Shown: positions 24,680-33,950 of the stretch, one piece after another | Position numbering within the stretch: the stretch's first letter is position 1 | Layout of the letters: every line of letters begins with the position of its first letter | Source of the DNA: Nocardioides luteus | GTDB lineage: Bacteria; Actinomycetota; Actinomycetes; Propionibacteriales; Nocardioidaceae | Length of the DNA: 64,000 nt | NCBI RefSeq assembly: GCF_000960475.2 | Contig: NZ_JZDQ02000015.1 | Span: forward strand, 1-64,000 | Direction: 5' to 3' | Position numbers and translations under genes: made by a program | Notes under the pieces: model-generated | The model's database searches: none | The model's input: only the letters and a program-made list of their open reading frames with translations | Told to the model about the DNA's origin: nothing

Positions 24680-25486
24680 ATGCGTCTGGCAGGTATCAAT
24701 CTCCATCCGGTGAAGTCGACGGCGATCAGGCCGGTGCAGGAGGCGTACGTCGGGAGGGCGGGCCTCGTCGGGGACCGGGAGTGGATGGTCGTCGACGGTG
24801 ACGGGAGGCTCGTCTCCGCGCGGGAGCTCCGTGAGCTCTTCACCATCGTCGCCGACACGCCGGCGACCGGCGGCGGCGCCGACCTGCGGCTGAGTGCGCC
24901 CGGGCACGAGCCGATCGAGCTGGCGATCCCGACCGAGGGCGTACGCGACGTCGAGATGTTCAACCGTCCGAGGATGCGTGTGCGTCCGGCCGGTCCGGAG
25001 GCCGACGCGTGGCTGCGCCGCGCCCTCGGCCGCGACGACCTGTCGCTGGTGTGGTGCCACGACCCGTTCCGCCGGGTGCTCGACGCCGAGGACGGGTTCA
25101 CCGCCTCCGACCACGCCGCCTTCCACGACGACTCCGCGGTCTCCCTGATCACCGACGCCTCGGTCGCCGCGATCGACTCCTGGAGCGAGGTGACGATCAC
25201 CGCGCAGCGGTTCCGGCCCAGTCTCCTGGTCGAGGGTGCCGAGGAGGCGTTCGCCGAGGACGGGTGGAAGGAGATCGGCATCGGACCGGTCCGGTTCCGG
25301 GTCGTCTCGGCGGTCCCGCGCTGCGTGATGACCACCATCGATCCGGTGACGCTGGAGAAGAGCAAGGAGCCGCTGCGTACGCTCGCGGTCCATCGACGGT
25401 GGGGAGGCAAGACCTGGGCGGCGGTGCACCTCGGCGTCGTCCATCCCGGCGAGATCGCGGTCGGCGACGAGGTCATCGTCTCCTGA
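24680..25486 (+). CDS. MOSC domain protein (MOSC_N plus MOSC)
   Basis: A 268-residue protein with a beta-barrel MOSC_N domain (LAGINLHPVKSTAIRPVQEA, then GDREWMVVD) and a C-terminal MOSC domain (about 125-265) with FRPSLLVEG and PRCVMTTIDP. The PRCxxxxxD segment holds the Cys used for molybdenum cofactor binding in mARC-type enzymes. Likely role: reduction of N-hydroxylated compounds or Moco sulfur handling. ATG 24680 is used; a TTG at 24668 just after GGGAGCGG is an alternative. Confidence 0.85.
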   Translation: MRLAGINLHPVKSTAIRPVQEAYVGRAGLVGDREWMVVDGDGRLVSARELRELFTIVADTPATGGGADLRLSAPGHEPIELAIPTEGVRDVEMFNRPRMRVRPAGPEADAWLRRALGRDDLSLVWCHDPFRRVLDAEDGFTASDHAAFHDDSAVSLITDASVAAIDSWSEVTITAQRFRPSLLVEGAEEAFAEDGWKEIGIGPVRFRVVSAVPRCVMTTIDPVTLEKSKEPLRTLAVHRRWGGKTWAAVHLGVVHPGEIAVGDEVIVS

Positions 25487-25545
25487 GTGACCGGGGCCAC
25501 CGCGCCGAGGAATGTCGAGATCGTGCTATAAGGGCCTACCGTTGG

Positions 25546-27387
25546 ATGGTGAGCACCGACGTTGATTCTGCCGTATCCACCACTCCCACGTCCGAGGAGC
25601 CGAGCGTGGAGGTAGAGCAGGGTCCGACCTTCGACTCACTCGGTCTGTCCGCCGGTGTCCTCGAGGCCGTGAAGGCCCTCGGCTACGAGACGCCGAGCGC
25701 GATCCAGGCCGCGACGATCCCCACGCTGCTCCAGGGTCGCGACGTGGTCGGTCTCGCGCAGACCGGCACCGGGAAGACCGCCGCGTTCGCGCTGCCGGTG
25801 CTCTCGAACCTCGACGTCTACCAGAACGCGCCCCAGGCGCTGGTGCTCGCGCCGACGCGCGAGCTGGCCCTGCAGGTGTGCGAGGCGTTCGAGCGCTACG
25901 CGTCCAACCTCGACGGCGTACGCATCCTGCCGGTCTACGGCGGGCAGGGCTACGGTCCGCAGCTGACCGCGCTGCGTCGCGGTGTCCACGTCGTCGTCGG
26001 CACCCCCGGCCGGATCATGGACCACCTGGAGAAGGGCACGCTGGATCTCTCCCAGCTGCGCTTCCTGGTGCTCGACGAGGCCGACGAGATGCTCAACATG
26101 GGCTTCGCGGAGGACGTCGAGACGATCCTTGCCGACACCCCCGAGGACAAGCAGGTCGCACTCTTCTCCGCGACCATGCCGGCGCAGATCCGCCGGCTGT
26201 CGAAGAAGTACCTCCGCGATGCCGAGGAGATCTCGGTCAAGGCGAAGACCCAGACCGCCGCCAACATCACCCAGCGCTACCTGATGGTGTCCTACCCCCA
26301 GAAGGTCGACGCGCTCACCCGCATCCTCGAGGTCGAGAACTTCGAGGGCATGATCGTCTTCACGCGCACCAAGTCCGAGACCGAGTCGCTGGCCGAGAAG
26401 CTGCGCGCGCGTGGCTTCGCCGCGACCGCGATCAACGGTGACATCGCCCAGGTCCAGCGCGAGAAGACCGTCAACCAGCTCAAGGACGGCTCGCTGGACA
26501 TCCTGGTCGCGACCGATGTCGCGGCCCGTGGTCTGGACGTCGAGCGGATCTCGCACGTGGTCAACTACGACCTGCCGACCGACGTCGAGGCGTACGTCCA
26601 CCGCATCGGCCGCACCGGCCGCGCGGGCCGCACCGGCGACGCGATCTCGTTCGTCACCCCGCGTGAGCGGTGGCTGCTGCGCGCGATCGAGAAGCACACC
26701 AAGGCGCAGCCGGTGCAGATGCAGCTGCCCTCGGTCGACGAGGTCAACGCGACCCGTCTCTCCCGCTTCGACGACGGCATCACCGCCGCGCTCCAGGAGG
26801 GTGAGAAGATCGAGTTCTTCCGTGACGTGGTGCGCCACTACGTCGAGGAGCACGACGTGCCCGAGGTCGACGTCGCCGCCGCGCTGGCCGCCGTCCTCCA
26901 CGGCGAGGAGCCGCTGCTGCTCGAGCCGGAGCCCGAGAAGCCCGCGTACGAGGAGCGCCGGGGTCGTCGCGACGACCGGGGTGAGCGTGGGTCCGGTGAG
27001 CGTCGGGAGACCTCGCGGTCGCGTGGCAACGGGCAGCCGCTGGCGACGTACAAGATCCAGGTGGGCAAGCGCCACCGCGTCGAGCCCCGCCAGATCGTCG
27101 GTGCCATCGCCAACGAGGGCGGCCTGCGCCGCGCCGACTTCGGCAACATCTCCATCCGCAACGACTTCTCGCTCGTCGAGCTCCCTGCGGACCTGGCTCC
27201 CGAGACCTGGAAGGCTCTCGAGTCGACCCGTATCTCCGGCAAGCTGATCGAGCTCTCCGAGGACTCCGGCGGCGGCCCCGTGCGTCGCTCGGGTGGTCGC
27301 TTCGACCGGAGCCAGGGCTCGCGCCGCGGTGCACCCGAGGCCGGCGACCGGCCCCGCAAGCCGCGCCAGAAGCGCAAGTTCGACTGA
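25546..27387 (+). CDS. DEAD-box RNA helicase, DbpA/CsdA type
   Basis: A 613-residue RNA helicase. Motifs in order: Q motif (FDSLGLSAGVLEAVKALGYE, then TPSAIQ), AQTGTGKTAAF (Walker A), PTRELALQV, VLDEADEML, SAT, and HRIGRTGRAGRTGD. A charged linker rich in Glu and Arg (about 455-495) leads to a DbpA-type RNA-binding domain (KIQVGKRHRVEPRQIVGAIA onward), then a basic Gly/Arg tail. Role: ribosome assembly or cold/RNA structure remodelling. A TATAAG box (25527-25532) lies 13 bases before the ATG. Confidence 0.93.
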   Translation: MVSTDVDSAVSTTPTSEEPSVEVEQGPTFDSLGLSAGVLEAVKALGYETPSAIQAATIPTLLQGRDVVGLAQTGTGKTAAFALPVLSNLDVYQNAPQALVLAPTRELALQVCEAFERYASNLDGVRILPVYGGQGYGPQLTALRRGVHVVVGTPGRIMDHLEKGTLDLSQLRFLVLDEADEMLNMGFAEDVETILADTPEDKQVALFSATMPAQIRRLSKKYLRDAEEISVKAKTQTAANITQRYLMVSYPQKVDALTRILEVENFEGMIVFTRTKSETESLAEKLRARGFAATAINGDIAQVQREKTVNQLKDGSLDILVATDVAARGLDVERISHVVNYDLPTDVEAYVHRIGRTGRAGRTGDAISFVTPRERWLLRAIEKHTKAQPVQMQLPSVDEVNATRLSRFDDGITAALQEGEKIEFFRDVVRHYVEEHDVPEVDVAAALAAVLHGEEPLLLEPEPEKPAYEERRGRRDDRGERGSGERRETSRSRGNGQPLATYKIQVGKRHRVEPRQIVGAIANEGGLRRADFGNISIRNDFSLVELPADLAPETWKALESTRISGKLIELSEDSGGGPVRRSGGRFDRSQGSRRGAPEAGDRPRKPRQKRKFD

Positions 27388-27397
27388 CGAGAAGTCG

Positions 27398-27466
27398 CCC
27401 CCGTCGGCCGAAGCGTCACTCGCGTCGGCCGACTGGTCGCGTCGGTGACGTCTCGACCGACGGGGG
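27398..27466. terminator. Complex palindromic terminator region
   Basis: CCCCCGTCGG (27398-27407) pairs with CCGACGGGGG (27457-27466). CGTCGGCCGA is repeated at 27402 and 27423. Nested pairings are possible. It separates the convergent helicase and PadR-operon genes. Confidence 0.6.
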
Positions 27467-27484
27467 TGACGCCTCGGCAGGGGG

Positions 27485-28123
27485 TCAGCAGGCGGCGAGG
27501 GTGCGTTGGGCGGAGAGGGCGACCAGGGCGAACGGGGTCGCCATGAAGGCGATCGCGGCCAGCGCGACCATCACGGTGAGACTGCCGGTGAGGGCCAGCA
27601 TCGTGAGGCCGATGACCGGGATGACGACCGCGATGGCGAACGCCCAGGCCGCGGTCAGTCGTGCGGCGCGCCGGCCGATGGGAAGCCAGCGCTGACCGAT
27701 CGCGGTGGCCACGAGCGCGATGACGGCGCCCAGGGCGCCGATCGTGCCGACGTACTCGATGATCGTGTCCAGCACGTTGAACAGGCCGGCATCGGGAGCC
27801 GCCAGCCGCCCGCTCGAACCCAGGTCGATGCCGTCGTCCCACAGGAACGCCTGCGGGATCATGACGAGGACGAGCATGAGGGCCGTACGCCTCGCGGCAC
27901 CGATCGCGACGGTGTCGCGGAAGCCGGGAGCGATGTCGTCGACCGAGCCGAAGTCGCGCAGCGCCAGGGCTTCCGCCTCGGCGGTCGTGTAGCCGGCTGC
28001 GGCGTAGGCCTCGGTCGCGTCCTCGAGATGGTCGCCGGCCTCGCGCAGGAGGTCGCGCCGGGTCCAGCTCGGCCCGGGGATCGCGGCGCGCAGGTCCGCG
28101 AGGTAGACGTCGACGGCGCTCAT
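27485..28123 (-). CDS. PadR-linked membrane protein with permease-prefix domain
   Basis: A 212-residue protein. The N-terminal VYLADLRAAIPGPSWTRRDL, then LREAGDHLEDATEAYAAAGY, is the helical permease-prefix/HAAS-type domain that often accompanies PadR regulators. Five hydrophobic segments follow (about 77-95, 118-140, 148-170, 172-192 and 194-210). It may act as a membrane partner that controls the PadR protein, as proposed for HAAS proteins; unproven here. ATG 28123 is chosen because homology-like sequence starts there. It lies 77 bases after padR in the same direction. Confidence 0.75.
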   Translation of the reverse strand: MSAVDVYLADLRAAIPGPSWTRRDLLREAGDHLEDATEAYAAAGYTTAEAEALALRDFGSVDDIAPGFRDTVAIGAARRTALMLVLVMIPQAFLWDDGIDLGSSGRLAAPDAGLFNVLDTIIEYVGTIGALGAVIALVATAIGQRWLPIGRRAARLTAAWAFAIAVVIPVIGLTMLALTGSLTVMVALAAIAFMATPFALVALSAQRTLAAC

Positions 28124-28200
28124 GCTCACATCTTCTGCTCTCGGCGGTATCGGCCACATCAGGGAACTCCCTGAATGACAGAAGTGCCGACTCCGCAGGG

Positions 28201-28521
28201 TCAGGCCTCGCCGAGGACGCCGGAGACGACCTTGGCGAAGGTACGCCACTCCTGACGGTGGGCGGCGAGGGCGTTGCGGCCGGCGGAGGAGAGCTCGTAG
28301 GTGCGGCGCTTGCGACCACCGACCTCGGACCAGGAGCTGTGGAGGTAGCCGGCCTTCTCCAGGCGCCGCAGGGCGGGGTAGATGGTGCCGGTGGGGAGGT
28401 CGAGCTCGCCGCCGCTGCGGGCGTTGAGCGCCTCGATGATCGCGTAGCCGTGGAGGGGCTGCTTCTCGACGACGGCCAGGATCAGCGAGTCGAGGTGGCC
28501 ACGGAGGGCGTCGGCTTTCAT
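28201..28521 (-). CDS. PadR-family transcriptional repressor
   Basis: A 106-residue classical PadR subfamily-2 protein. ALRGHLDSLILAVVEKQPLH, GYAIIEAL, PTGTIYPALRRLEKAGYL and GRKRRTYELSSAG are all present. It probably represses the divergent MMPL exporter and itself. Its own -10 (TAGGCT, 28533-28528 on the minus strand) lies 6 bases before the ATG, inside the dyad TGTAG-N5-CTACA. Homologues release DNA on binding lipophilic drugs. Confidence 0.92.
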   Translation of the reverse strand: MKADALRGHLDSLILAVVEKQPLHGYAIIEALNARSGGELDLPTGTIYPALRRLEKAGYLHSSWSEVGGRKRRTYELSSAGRNALAAHRQEWRTFAKVVSGVLGEA

Positions 28522-28588
28522 GTAGACAGCCTACACAACTCGTCGTACCTTGTCTCCATACGTGTTGCCTGTCTACAGGTAGGCAGGC
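28521..28588. promoter_or_regulatory. Two PadR operator candidates between padR and mmpL
   Basis: TGTAG-N5-CTACA (28521-28535) covers the padR start and -10. GCCTGTCTAC (28567-28576) and GTAGGCAGGC (28579-28588) form a 10-2-10 dyad with one mismatch, 20 bases before the MMPL start. Both contain the GTAG/CTAC core, which supports one shared repressor. Confidence 0.6.
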
Positions 28589-28608
28589 ACCAGAGAACAG
28601 GAGACACG

Positions 28609-30699
28609 ATGACCATCCAGACGACCACGAGACCCAGTCCGCTGCGGCGGCTGGCGTCCTTCTCCCAACGCCACCACTGGACCGCGATGCTGTTGTGGGT
28701 GGTGGTGCTCGTCGGCGTCACCGCGGCGGCGCAGGGCATCGGCGACGACTACCGCAACTCCTTCGACATCCCGGGCACCCAGTCGCAGGAGATGGCCGAG
28801 CTGCAGGCGAAGCACGGCGGGTCGGCCGGTGACGAGTTGCGCGCGGTGATCCATGACGAGCGCGGCTGGGACACCGACCAGCAGGCGGTGGATGATCTGC
28901 TCGCCGACCTCGCCGACGCCCCGCATGTGGCCCACGTCGAGGCGGCCGATCCGCAGCTCGGGTCGGTGAGCGAGGACGGTACGACGGCGCTGGTCACCGT
29001 CGTGATGGACGCCAACCCCGGTGAGCTCCCGACCAGTGCCTACGAGCCGTTCCTCGAGATCGCGGACGACGCCACGACCGGCGATCTCCAGGTCGAGATG
29101 GCCGGCGACTCGATGCGCGAGGTGAGCGCAGGCGAGGGTGGCAGCTCCGAGGGAATCGGGATGCTGGCCGCGCTGGTGATCATGCTGTTCATGTTCGGCT
29201 CGTTCCTGGCGGCGAGCCTGCCGCTGATCACCGCGATCTTCGCGGTCGGCACGACCTTCGGTGTGGTCACGCTGCTCTCCCACCTGACCACGATCCCGGA
29301 CTACACCGCGCCGATGCTGATGATCGTCGGTCTCGGGGTGGGCATCGACTACGCGCTGCTGGTCTTCTCGCGCTACCGCAGCGAGCTGCTCCACGGCGCC
29401 ACCCGCGAGGACGCCACCGCGACCGCGATCGACACCGCCGGCCGCTCGGTGCTCTTCGCCGGGGTCAGCGTGATCCTGGCGCTCTGCGGCCTCTACGTGC
29501 TCCAGCTGACCTCGATCCAGGGCGTCGTCCTCGGGGTCGCGCTCACCGTCCTGATGACCATGATCGCCGCCGTCACCCTGCTCCCGTCGCTGCTGACCTT
29601 GTTCGGCAAGCGCCTGGAGAAGTCCGTACGCCGCCACGCCGCCCGATCGCGCCGCGAGCCCGGTCAGCGCTGGCGTGCCTGGGCCGGCGGCGTCCAGCGG
29701 CACCCGTGGGCCGCGCTGGTCGTCTCCCTGGTCGCCCTCGGTGCCCTCGCCACCCCGGTCCTCGGCCTGCAGCTCGGCTTCGCCGACGCCGGCAACGACG
29801 ACCCCTCCTCGACCACGCGGAAGGCGTACGACCTGGTCAGCGAGAAGTTCGGTCCCGGGGCCAACGGTCCCCTCGTGATCATGACCGAGGGCTCGCAGGG
29901 GCTGGCGGCCGCGGCGTACGAGAAGGTCCAGGGGTACGACGGCGTGGCCGCGGTGACGCCGCCGCAGCCGTCGGCCGACGGCGAGGTGTTCACCTCCATC
30001 GCCTTCCCGGAGACCGGACCGCAGGACGCCGAGACGACCGAGCTGGTCGAGGATCTCCGCAACGACCTCGGCGGCGACGTCCTCGTCGGTGGCTCGACCG
30101 CGGCGCTGATCGACTACTCCGACGCGGTCGGTGAGAAGCTGCCGCTCTTCATCGGGCTCGTGGTCGGGCTCTCCGCGCTGCTGCTGATGTGTGTCTTCCG
30201 TTCCGTCGCGGTGGCGATCAAGGCGGCGGTCCTCAACCTGATCTCGATCGGCGCCTCGATGGGGGCGATGACGTACGTCTTCCAGGAGGGGCTGCTCGGG
30301 GTCGAGCCGGGTCCGATCGAGGCGTTCCTGCCGGTGATGACCTTCGCGATCGTCTTCGGGCTCTCGATGGACTACGAGGTCTTCCTGATCTCGCGGATGC
30401 GCGAGGAGTGGCTGCGCAGCGGCGACGCCCAGCAGGCGGTCCGGGAGGGGCTGGCGCACACCGGCGGCGTCATCACCGCGGCCGGCGCGATCATGGTCGT
30501 CGTCTTCGGTGCGTTCTGGTTCAGCCCGGACCGGATGCTGCAGGAGATGGGCTTCGTAATGGCGGTGGCGGTGCTGCTGGACGCGGTCGTGGTGCGGTGC
30601 CTCGTGGTGCCCGCCGTGATGCGGATCCTCGGCGCCGGTGCGTGGTGGCTGCCGCGGTGGCTCGACCGGGTCCTGCCGCGTCTCCAGAACGTGGAATGA
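28609..30699 (+). CDS. MMPL/RND-type membrane transporter
   Basis: A 696-residue MMPL-family exporter. It has an N-terminal TM, a large extracytoplasmic domain (about 45-175), five TM segments including GLGVGIDYALLVFSRYRSEL, then a second extracytoplasmic domain and five more TM segments with FGLSMDYEVFLISRMREEW. Both GxxxDY/MDYE motifs of the proton relay are present. Likely role: export of lipids or hydrophobic drugs. ATG 28609 has AGGAGA 6 bases upstream. It is controlled in all likelihood by the divergent PadR protein. Confidence 0.92.
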   Translation: MTIQTTTRPSPLRRLASFSQRHHWTAMLLWVVVLVGVTAAAQGIGDDYRNSFDIPGTQSQEMAELQAKHGGSAGDELRAVIHDERGWDTDQQAVDDLLADLADAPHVAHVEAADPQLGSVSEDGTTALVTVVMDANPGELPTSAYEPFLEIADDATTGDLQVEMAGDSMREVSAGEGGSSEGIGMLAALVIMLFMFGSFLAASLPLITAIFAVGTTFGVVTLLSHLTTIPDYTAPMLMIVGLGVGIDYALLVFSRYRSELLHGATREDATATAIDTAGRSVLFAGVSVILALCGLYVLQLTSIQGVVLGVALTVLMTMIAAVTLLPSLLTLFGKRLEKSVRRHAARSRREPGQRWRAWAGGVQRHPWAALVVSLVALGALATPVLGLQLGFADAGNDDPSSTTRKAYDLVSEKFGPGANGPLVIMTEGSQGLAAAAYEKVQGYDGVAAVTPPQPSADGEVFTSIAFPETGPQDAETTELVEDLRNDLGGDVLVGGSTAALIDYSDAVGEKLPLFIGLVVGLSALLLMCVFRSVAVAIKAAVLNLISIGASMGAMTYVFQEGLLGVEPGPIEAFLPVMTFAIVFGLSMDYEVFLISRMREEWLRSGDAQQAVREGLAHTGGVITAAGAIMVVVFGAFWFSPDRMLQEMGFVMAVAVLLDAVVVRCLVVPAVMRILGAGAWWLPRWLDRVLPRLQNVE

Positions 30700-30717
30700 A
30701 CCCGGGTAAGCGGGTTC
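30698..30717 (+). terminator. Small hairpin at the mmpL stop codon
   Basis: GAACCCG (30698-30704) pairs with CGGGTTC (30711-30717) and begins at the stop codon. No T-run follows, so it is a weak terminator candidate. The rest of 30718-30826 shows no other feature. Confidence 0.35.
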
Positions 30718-30826
30718 CGGACAGTTACTTGGACGTGAAACAAATTTCCTGCGGACGGGCGTGAGGGCGCGTACAACCGAAGAGAAGGGCCGCACCCCCA
30801 GCGGTCCCCGGCTTTCGGGAGTTGCC

Positions 30827-31849
30827 ATGAACGGTTCCATCTTCCGCCTGTCCACAGTCCGCCTCGCGGTCTCCCTCACCTCCATCGCCCTCCTCGGCGC
30901 CGGCCTCGCCGCCGCCCCCGGCTCCCCAGCTTCAGCGGCTGGGGAGCCGTACGTCGCGCTCGGCGACTCCTACTCCTCGGGAGTCGGCACGCGCAGCTAC
31001 ATCTCCGACGGCACCTCGTGCAAACGGTCGACCCTGGCGTACCCGAGCCTGGTCGCCGCGGCGAAGAGCTACAGCCTCAACTTCCGCGCCTGCTCGGGCG
31101 CGAAGGTCCCCGATGTCCTCAACACGCAGATCAGCGCGCTGTCGACATCGACCCGGTACGTGACGATCTCGGTCGGCGGCAACGACGCCGGCTTCGCCGA
31201 CGTGATCACCGAGTGCGCCTATCCGGCCTGGGCGAGCGACTGCGCGGGCGCCGTCGCGGGCGCGCAGAGCTACATCCGCAACACGCTCCCCGGCAACCTC
31301 ACGACGCTCTACTCCAGGATCCGCTCGGCCGCGCCGTACGCGAAGGTGGTGGTCGTGGGCTACCCGAAGCTGTTCATGGGCGAGGACTGCAACGCGGCCA
31401 CCTGGTTCAGCCCGGAGGACGAGACGATGCTCAACGACACCGCGGTGCTCCTCAACAACACCACGGCGTCACGGGCGAGCGCCGCCGGCTTCTCCTACGT
31501 CAACCCGATCAGCCGGTTCACCGGGCACGCCGTCTGCGACGACGTCGAGTGGATCAACGGTCTCTCGAACCCGATCGAGGAGTCCTATCACCCCAACGTC
31601 GCCGGACAGCGTGACGGTTACACGCCCCTGGTGAGCACGCCGCTCACCGGCGCCGCGGTCACCGCGACCCCGGCAGTGCTCGCCGCGGCCGAGGCATCCG
31701 GTCCCGCGCAGGCCGCCAAGCAGCAGAGGTACGCCGCCCTCGACCGCCACATCGAGCCGGAGGTGTTCCAGCCGCCGACCCGTGAGCGCCTCCAGAGGCG
31801 CGCGGACCAGCGCGGGATCGATCTGGACAGCTGGCTGGCGACGCACTGA
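30827..31849 (+). CDS. Secreted SGNH/GDSL esterase
   Basis: A 340-residue secreted hydrolase. The signal peptide covers residues 1-37 (cleavage near ASA-AG). Block I is YVALGDSYSSGVGT with Ser48. Block III is VSVGGNDAGF-like (actual ISVGGNDAGF). Block V is SYHPNVAGQRDGY with the catalytic His. Cys residues match the disulfides of Streptomyces GDSL lipases. A 70-residue basic tail (to the C-terminus) extends beyond the usual catalytic domain and may bind a surface. GGGAG lies 6 bases before the ATG. Substrate unknown, probably lipid or acetyl esters. Confidence 0.9.
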   Translation: MNGSIFRLSTVRLAVSLTSIALLGAGLAAAPGSPASAAGEPYVALGDSYSSGVGTRSYISDGTSCKRSTLAYPSLVAAAKSYSLNFRACSGAKVPDVLNTQISALSTSTRYVTISVGGNDAGFADVITECAYPAWASDCAGAVAGAQSYIRNTLPGNLTTLYSRIRSAAPYAKVVVVGYPKLFMGEDCNAATWFSPEDETMLNDTAVLLNNTTASRASAAGFSYVNPISRFTGHAVCDDVEWINGLSNPIEESYHPNVAGQRDGYTPLVSTPLTGAAVTATPAVLAAAEASGPAQAAKQQRYAALDRHIEPEVFQPPTRERLQRRADQRGIDLDSWLATH

Positions 31850-31866
31850 CCTGACGGCTGTGGAAC

Positions 31867-31914
31867 GGTTGTGAAGCCGAGCGTGGCCTATCGGTCACTC
31901 TCGGCTTCACAACC
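31867..31914 (+). terminator. Terminator hairpin after the esterase gene
   Basis: A 15-bp perfect stem (31867-31881 with 31900-31914) with further partial pairing in an 18-nt loop. It lies 18 bases after the stop. Confidence 0.65.
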
Positions 31915-31957
31915 TCCGCGTTGGACAGGTGTAACCCAATCTTGGGGGCGGGGCTGA

Positions 31958-31963
31958 TAGAAC
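31958..31963 (+). promoter_or_regulatory. -10 box of the penicillin-binding protein gene
   Basis: TAGAAC ends 6 bases before ATG 31970 and no Shine-Dalgarno is present, so a leaderless mRNA is likely. Confidence 0.45.
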
Positions 31964-31969
31964 CGTTCC

Positions 31970-33856
31970 ATGCGAGTATCCCGGGGCATAGCGGCCCTTG
32001 CTGTTGCCTTACCGCTGCTTGCGGCCTGTGGTGGGGACAAGGACCTGGGGCCGAGCATGTCGAGCCTGACCACCGCCCTGGAGACCGGCACGTTCACGAA
32101 GGTCGACTTCGTGGCCAAGACCGATCCCGCGTCCGTCGCGGCGGACTACGCGGATCTGACCGGCAACCTGTTCGGGAAGCTCGGCGCGCCCGACGTGTCC
32201 GCGACCAAGCCGACCTTCACCGGCCACGGCACCGACAGCGCGAAGTCGACGCTCACCTGGGCCTGGGGCCTGCCGGGCGGCCGGTGGACCTACGAGTCGG
32301 AGGTCGAGCTCCGCAAGACCGATGAGACGTGGGAGTTCGTCTGGGAGCCGACCGTCGTCGCCCCGGCCCTCGCCGAGGGACGCAGCCTCCACGTCGAGAC
32401 CGTCCAGCAGCAGCGCGGTGAGATCCTGAGCACGTCCGGAGCGACCCTGGTCGCGGACCGTCCGGTCGTCACCGTGGGCATCGACAAGACCCTGATCGAC
32501 CCGGTGGCGGCGCCCGCGGCCGCCCGGGACGTCGCCGCGATCGTCGGCATCAACCCGAAGCGCTACGCCAAGCGGGTCAAGGCGGCCGGTGACAAGGCGT
32601 TCGTCGAGGCGATCTCGATCCGCAAGCCGATGATGACGAAGACCAAGGCCGCGCGGATCGCCAAGATCAAGGGTGCCGCGATGCTCAACCGCACGCTCCC
32701 GCTGGGTCCGACCAAGGAGTTCGCGTCCCCGGTCATCGGGATCGTCGGTGAGGTGACGGCCGAGATGATGAAGAAGCATCCCGGCACCTACCTCCCGGGC
32801 GACCTCGCCGGGCTCTCCGGGCTGCAGGCGCGCTACGACGAGCAGCTGCGCGGGAAGCCCGGGCTGCAGGTGGCGGTGCTCGGTGACGAGGGCGAGGTCC
32901 TCAAGCGGCTCTACAGCACCGATCCGGTCGACGGGAAGTCGCTGACCGTCACCCTCGACGAGCGGCTGCAGAAGAGCGCCGAGAAGATCCTGAAGCGCAT
33001 CAAGCCCGAGAGCGCCCTGGTGGCGATCCGGCCCAGCGACGGCGCCGTGCTGGTCGCCGCCAACGGCCGGGACAACAAGATGAACCTGGCCACCTACGGC
33101 CAGGCCGCCCCGGGCTCCACCTTCAAGGCCGCGACCACGCTGGCCCTGCTGCGCAAGGGTCTCAACCCCAAGAGCCAGGTCAGGTGCCCGGCCAAGGCCA
33201 CCGTCGACGGCAAGACCTTCACGAACGACTCGTGGTACCCCAAGTCGGCCCTCGGGGAGATCACGCTCGCCCACGCCGTCGCCGAGTCCTGCAACACGGC
33301 CATGGTCGGAGCCGCGAGCGAGGTCGGCCACGCCGAGATCGCCTCGGCCGCCGCCTCCTTGGGCTTCGGGATCGACCGCGACGCCGGCTTCACCTCCTAC
33401 TTCGGACAGATCCCCGAGCCCGCCAGCGAGACCGAGCACGCCGCCGACGCGATCGGGCAGGGCAAGGTGCTCGCCTCGCCGCTCGTGATGGCCGCCGTCA
33501 TCGGCTCCATCCAGAGCGGTCACACCGTGGTCCCGAACCTCGTCGAGGGCCAGGTCGCCAAGCCGTCGGGCATCGAGCCGCTCGCCGCCGACGAGGCCGA
33601 ACAGCTGCGTACGATCTTCCGGGGTGTGGTCACCGACGGCACGGGCAGCGGCCTGGCCGACGTGCCCGGCAAGCCGGTGATCGCCAAGACCGGCACGGCG
33701 GAGTTCGACCGCAACGGCAAGCGCCTTACCCACACCTGGATGATCGCCGCGCAGGGTGACCTGGCCGTGGCGGTCTACGTCGACGAGGGCGAGAACGGTG
33801 CCGCCACCTCGGGGCCGCTCGTCGAGGCGTTCCTGCGGATGGTCAACGAGCGCTAG
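31970..33856 (+). CDS. Penicillin-binding lipoprotein (NTF2-like and transpeptidase domains)
   Basis: A 628-residue class B penicillin-binding protein. The signal ends in a lipobox (LPLLAACGG, Cys20), so it is lipid-anchored. An NTF2-like MecA_N domain (about 25-135), a dimerisation domain (140-330) and a transpeptidase domain follow. Active-site motifs are Ser383-T-F-K, Ser440-C-N and Lys573-T-G. The architecture is that of actinobacterial MecA-like PBPs. Role: peptidoglycan cross-linking. The ATG is probably leaderless. A good terminator follows. Confidence 0.93.
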   Translation: MRVSRGIAALAVALPLLAACGGDKDLGPSMSSLTTALETGTFTKVDFVAKTDPASVAADYADLTGNLFGKLGAPDVSATKPTFTGHGTDSAKSTLTWAWGLPGGRWTYESEVELRKTDETWEFVWEPTVVAPALAEGRSLHVETVQQQRGEILSTSGATLVADRPVVTVGIDKTLIDPVAAPAAARDVAAIVGINPKRYAKRVKAAGDKAFVEAISIRKPMMTKTKAARIAKIKGAAMLNRTLPLGPTKEFASPVIGIVGEVTAEMMKKHPGTYLPGDLAGLSGLQARYDEQLRGKPGLQVAVLGDEGEVLKRLYSTDPVDGKSLTVTLDERLQKSAEKILKRIKPESALVAIRPSDGAVLVAANGRDNKMNLATYGQAAPGSTFKAATTLALLRKGLNPKSQVRCPAKATVDGKTFTNDSWYPKSALGEITLAHAVAESCNTAMVGAASEVGHAEIASAAASLGFGIDRDAGFTSYFGQIPEPASETEHAADAIGQGKVLASPLVMAAVIGSIQSGHTVVPNLVEGQVAKPSGIEPLAADEAEQLRTIFRGVVTDGTGSGLADVPGKPVIAKTGTAEFDRNGKRLTHTWMIAAQGDLAVAVYVDEGENGAATSGPLVEAFLRMVNER

Positions 33857-33871
33857 CGACCCACACATGAG

Positions 33872-33901
33872 ATGTGGCCCGGCCGTGAGGCCGGGCCACA
33901 T
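33872..33901 (+). terminator. Intrinsic terminator
   Basis: A perfect 13-bp GC-rich stem (33872-33884 with 33889-33901) and a GTGA loop are followed by TCGATTTCC. It ends the PBP transcript. Confidence 0.8.
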
Positions 33902-33916
33902 TCGATTTCCCTCGGT

Positions 33917-33950
33917 GCTTCTCTACCGACGGGGGGAACAGTAGAGAAGC
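33917..33950. terminator. Second hairpin between PBP and flotillin genes
   Basis: GCTTCTCTAC (33917-33926) pairs with GTAGAGAAGC (33941-33950). It may end minus-strand transcripts from the flotillin operon. The rest of 33951-34115 shows no gene or clear signal. Confidence 0.45.
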
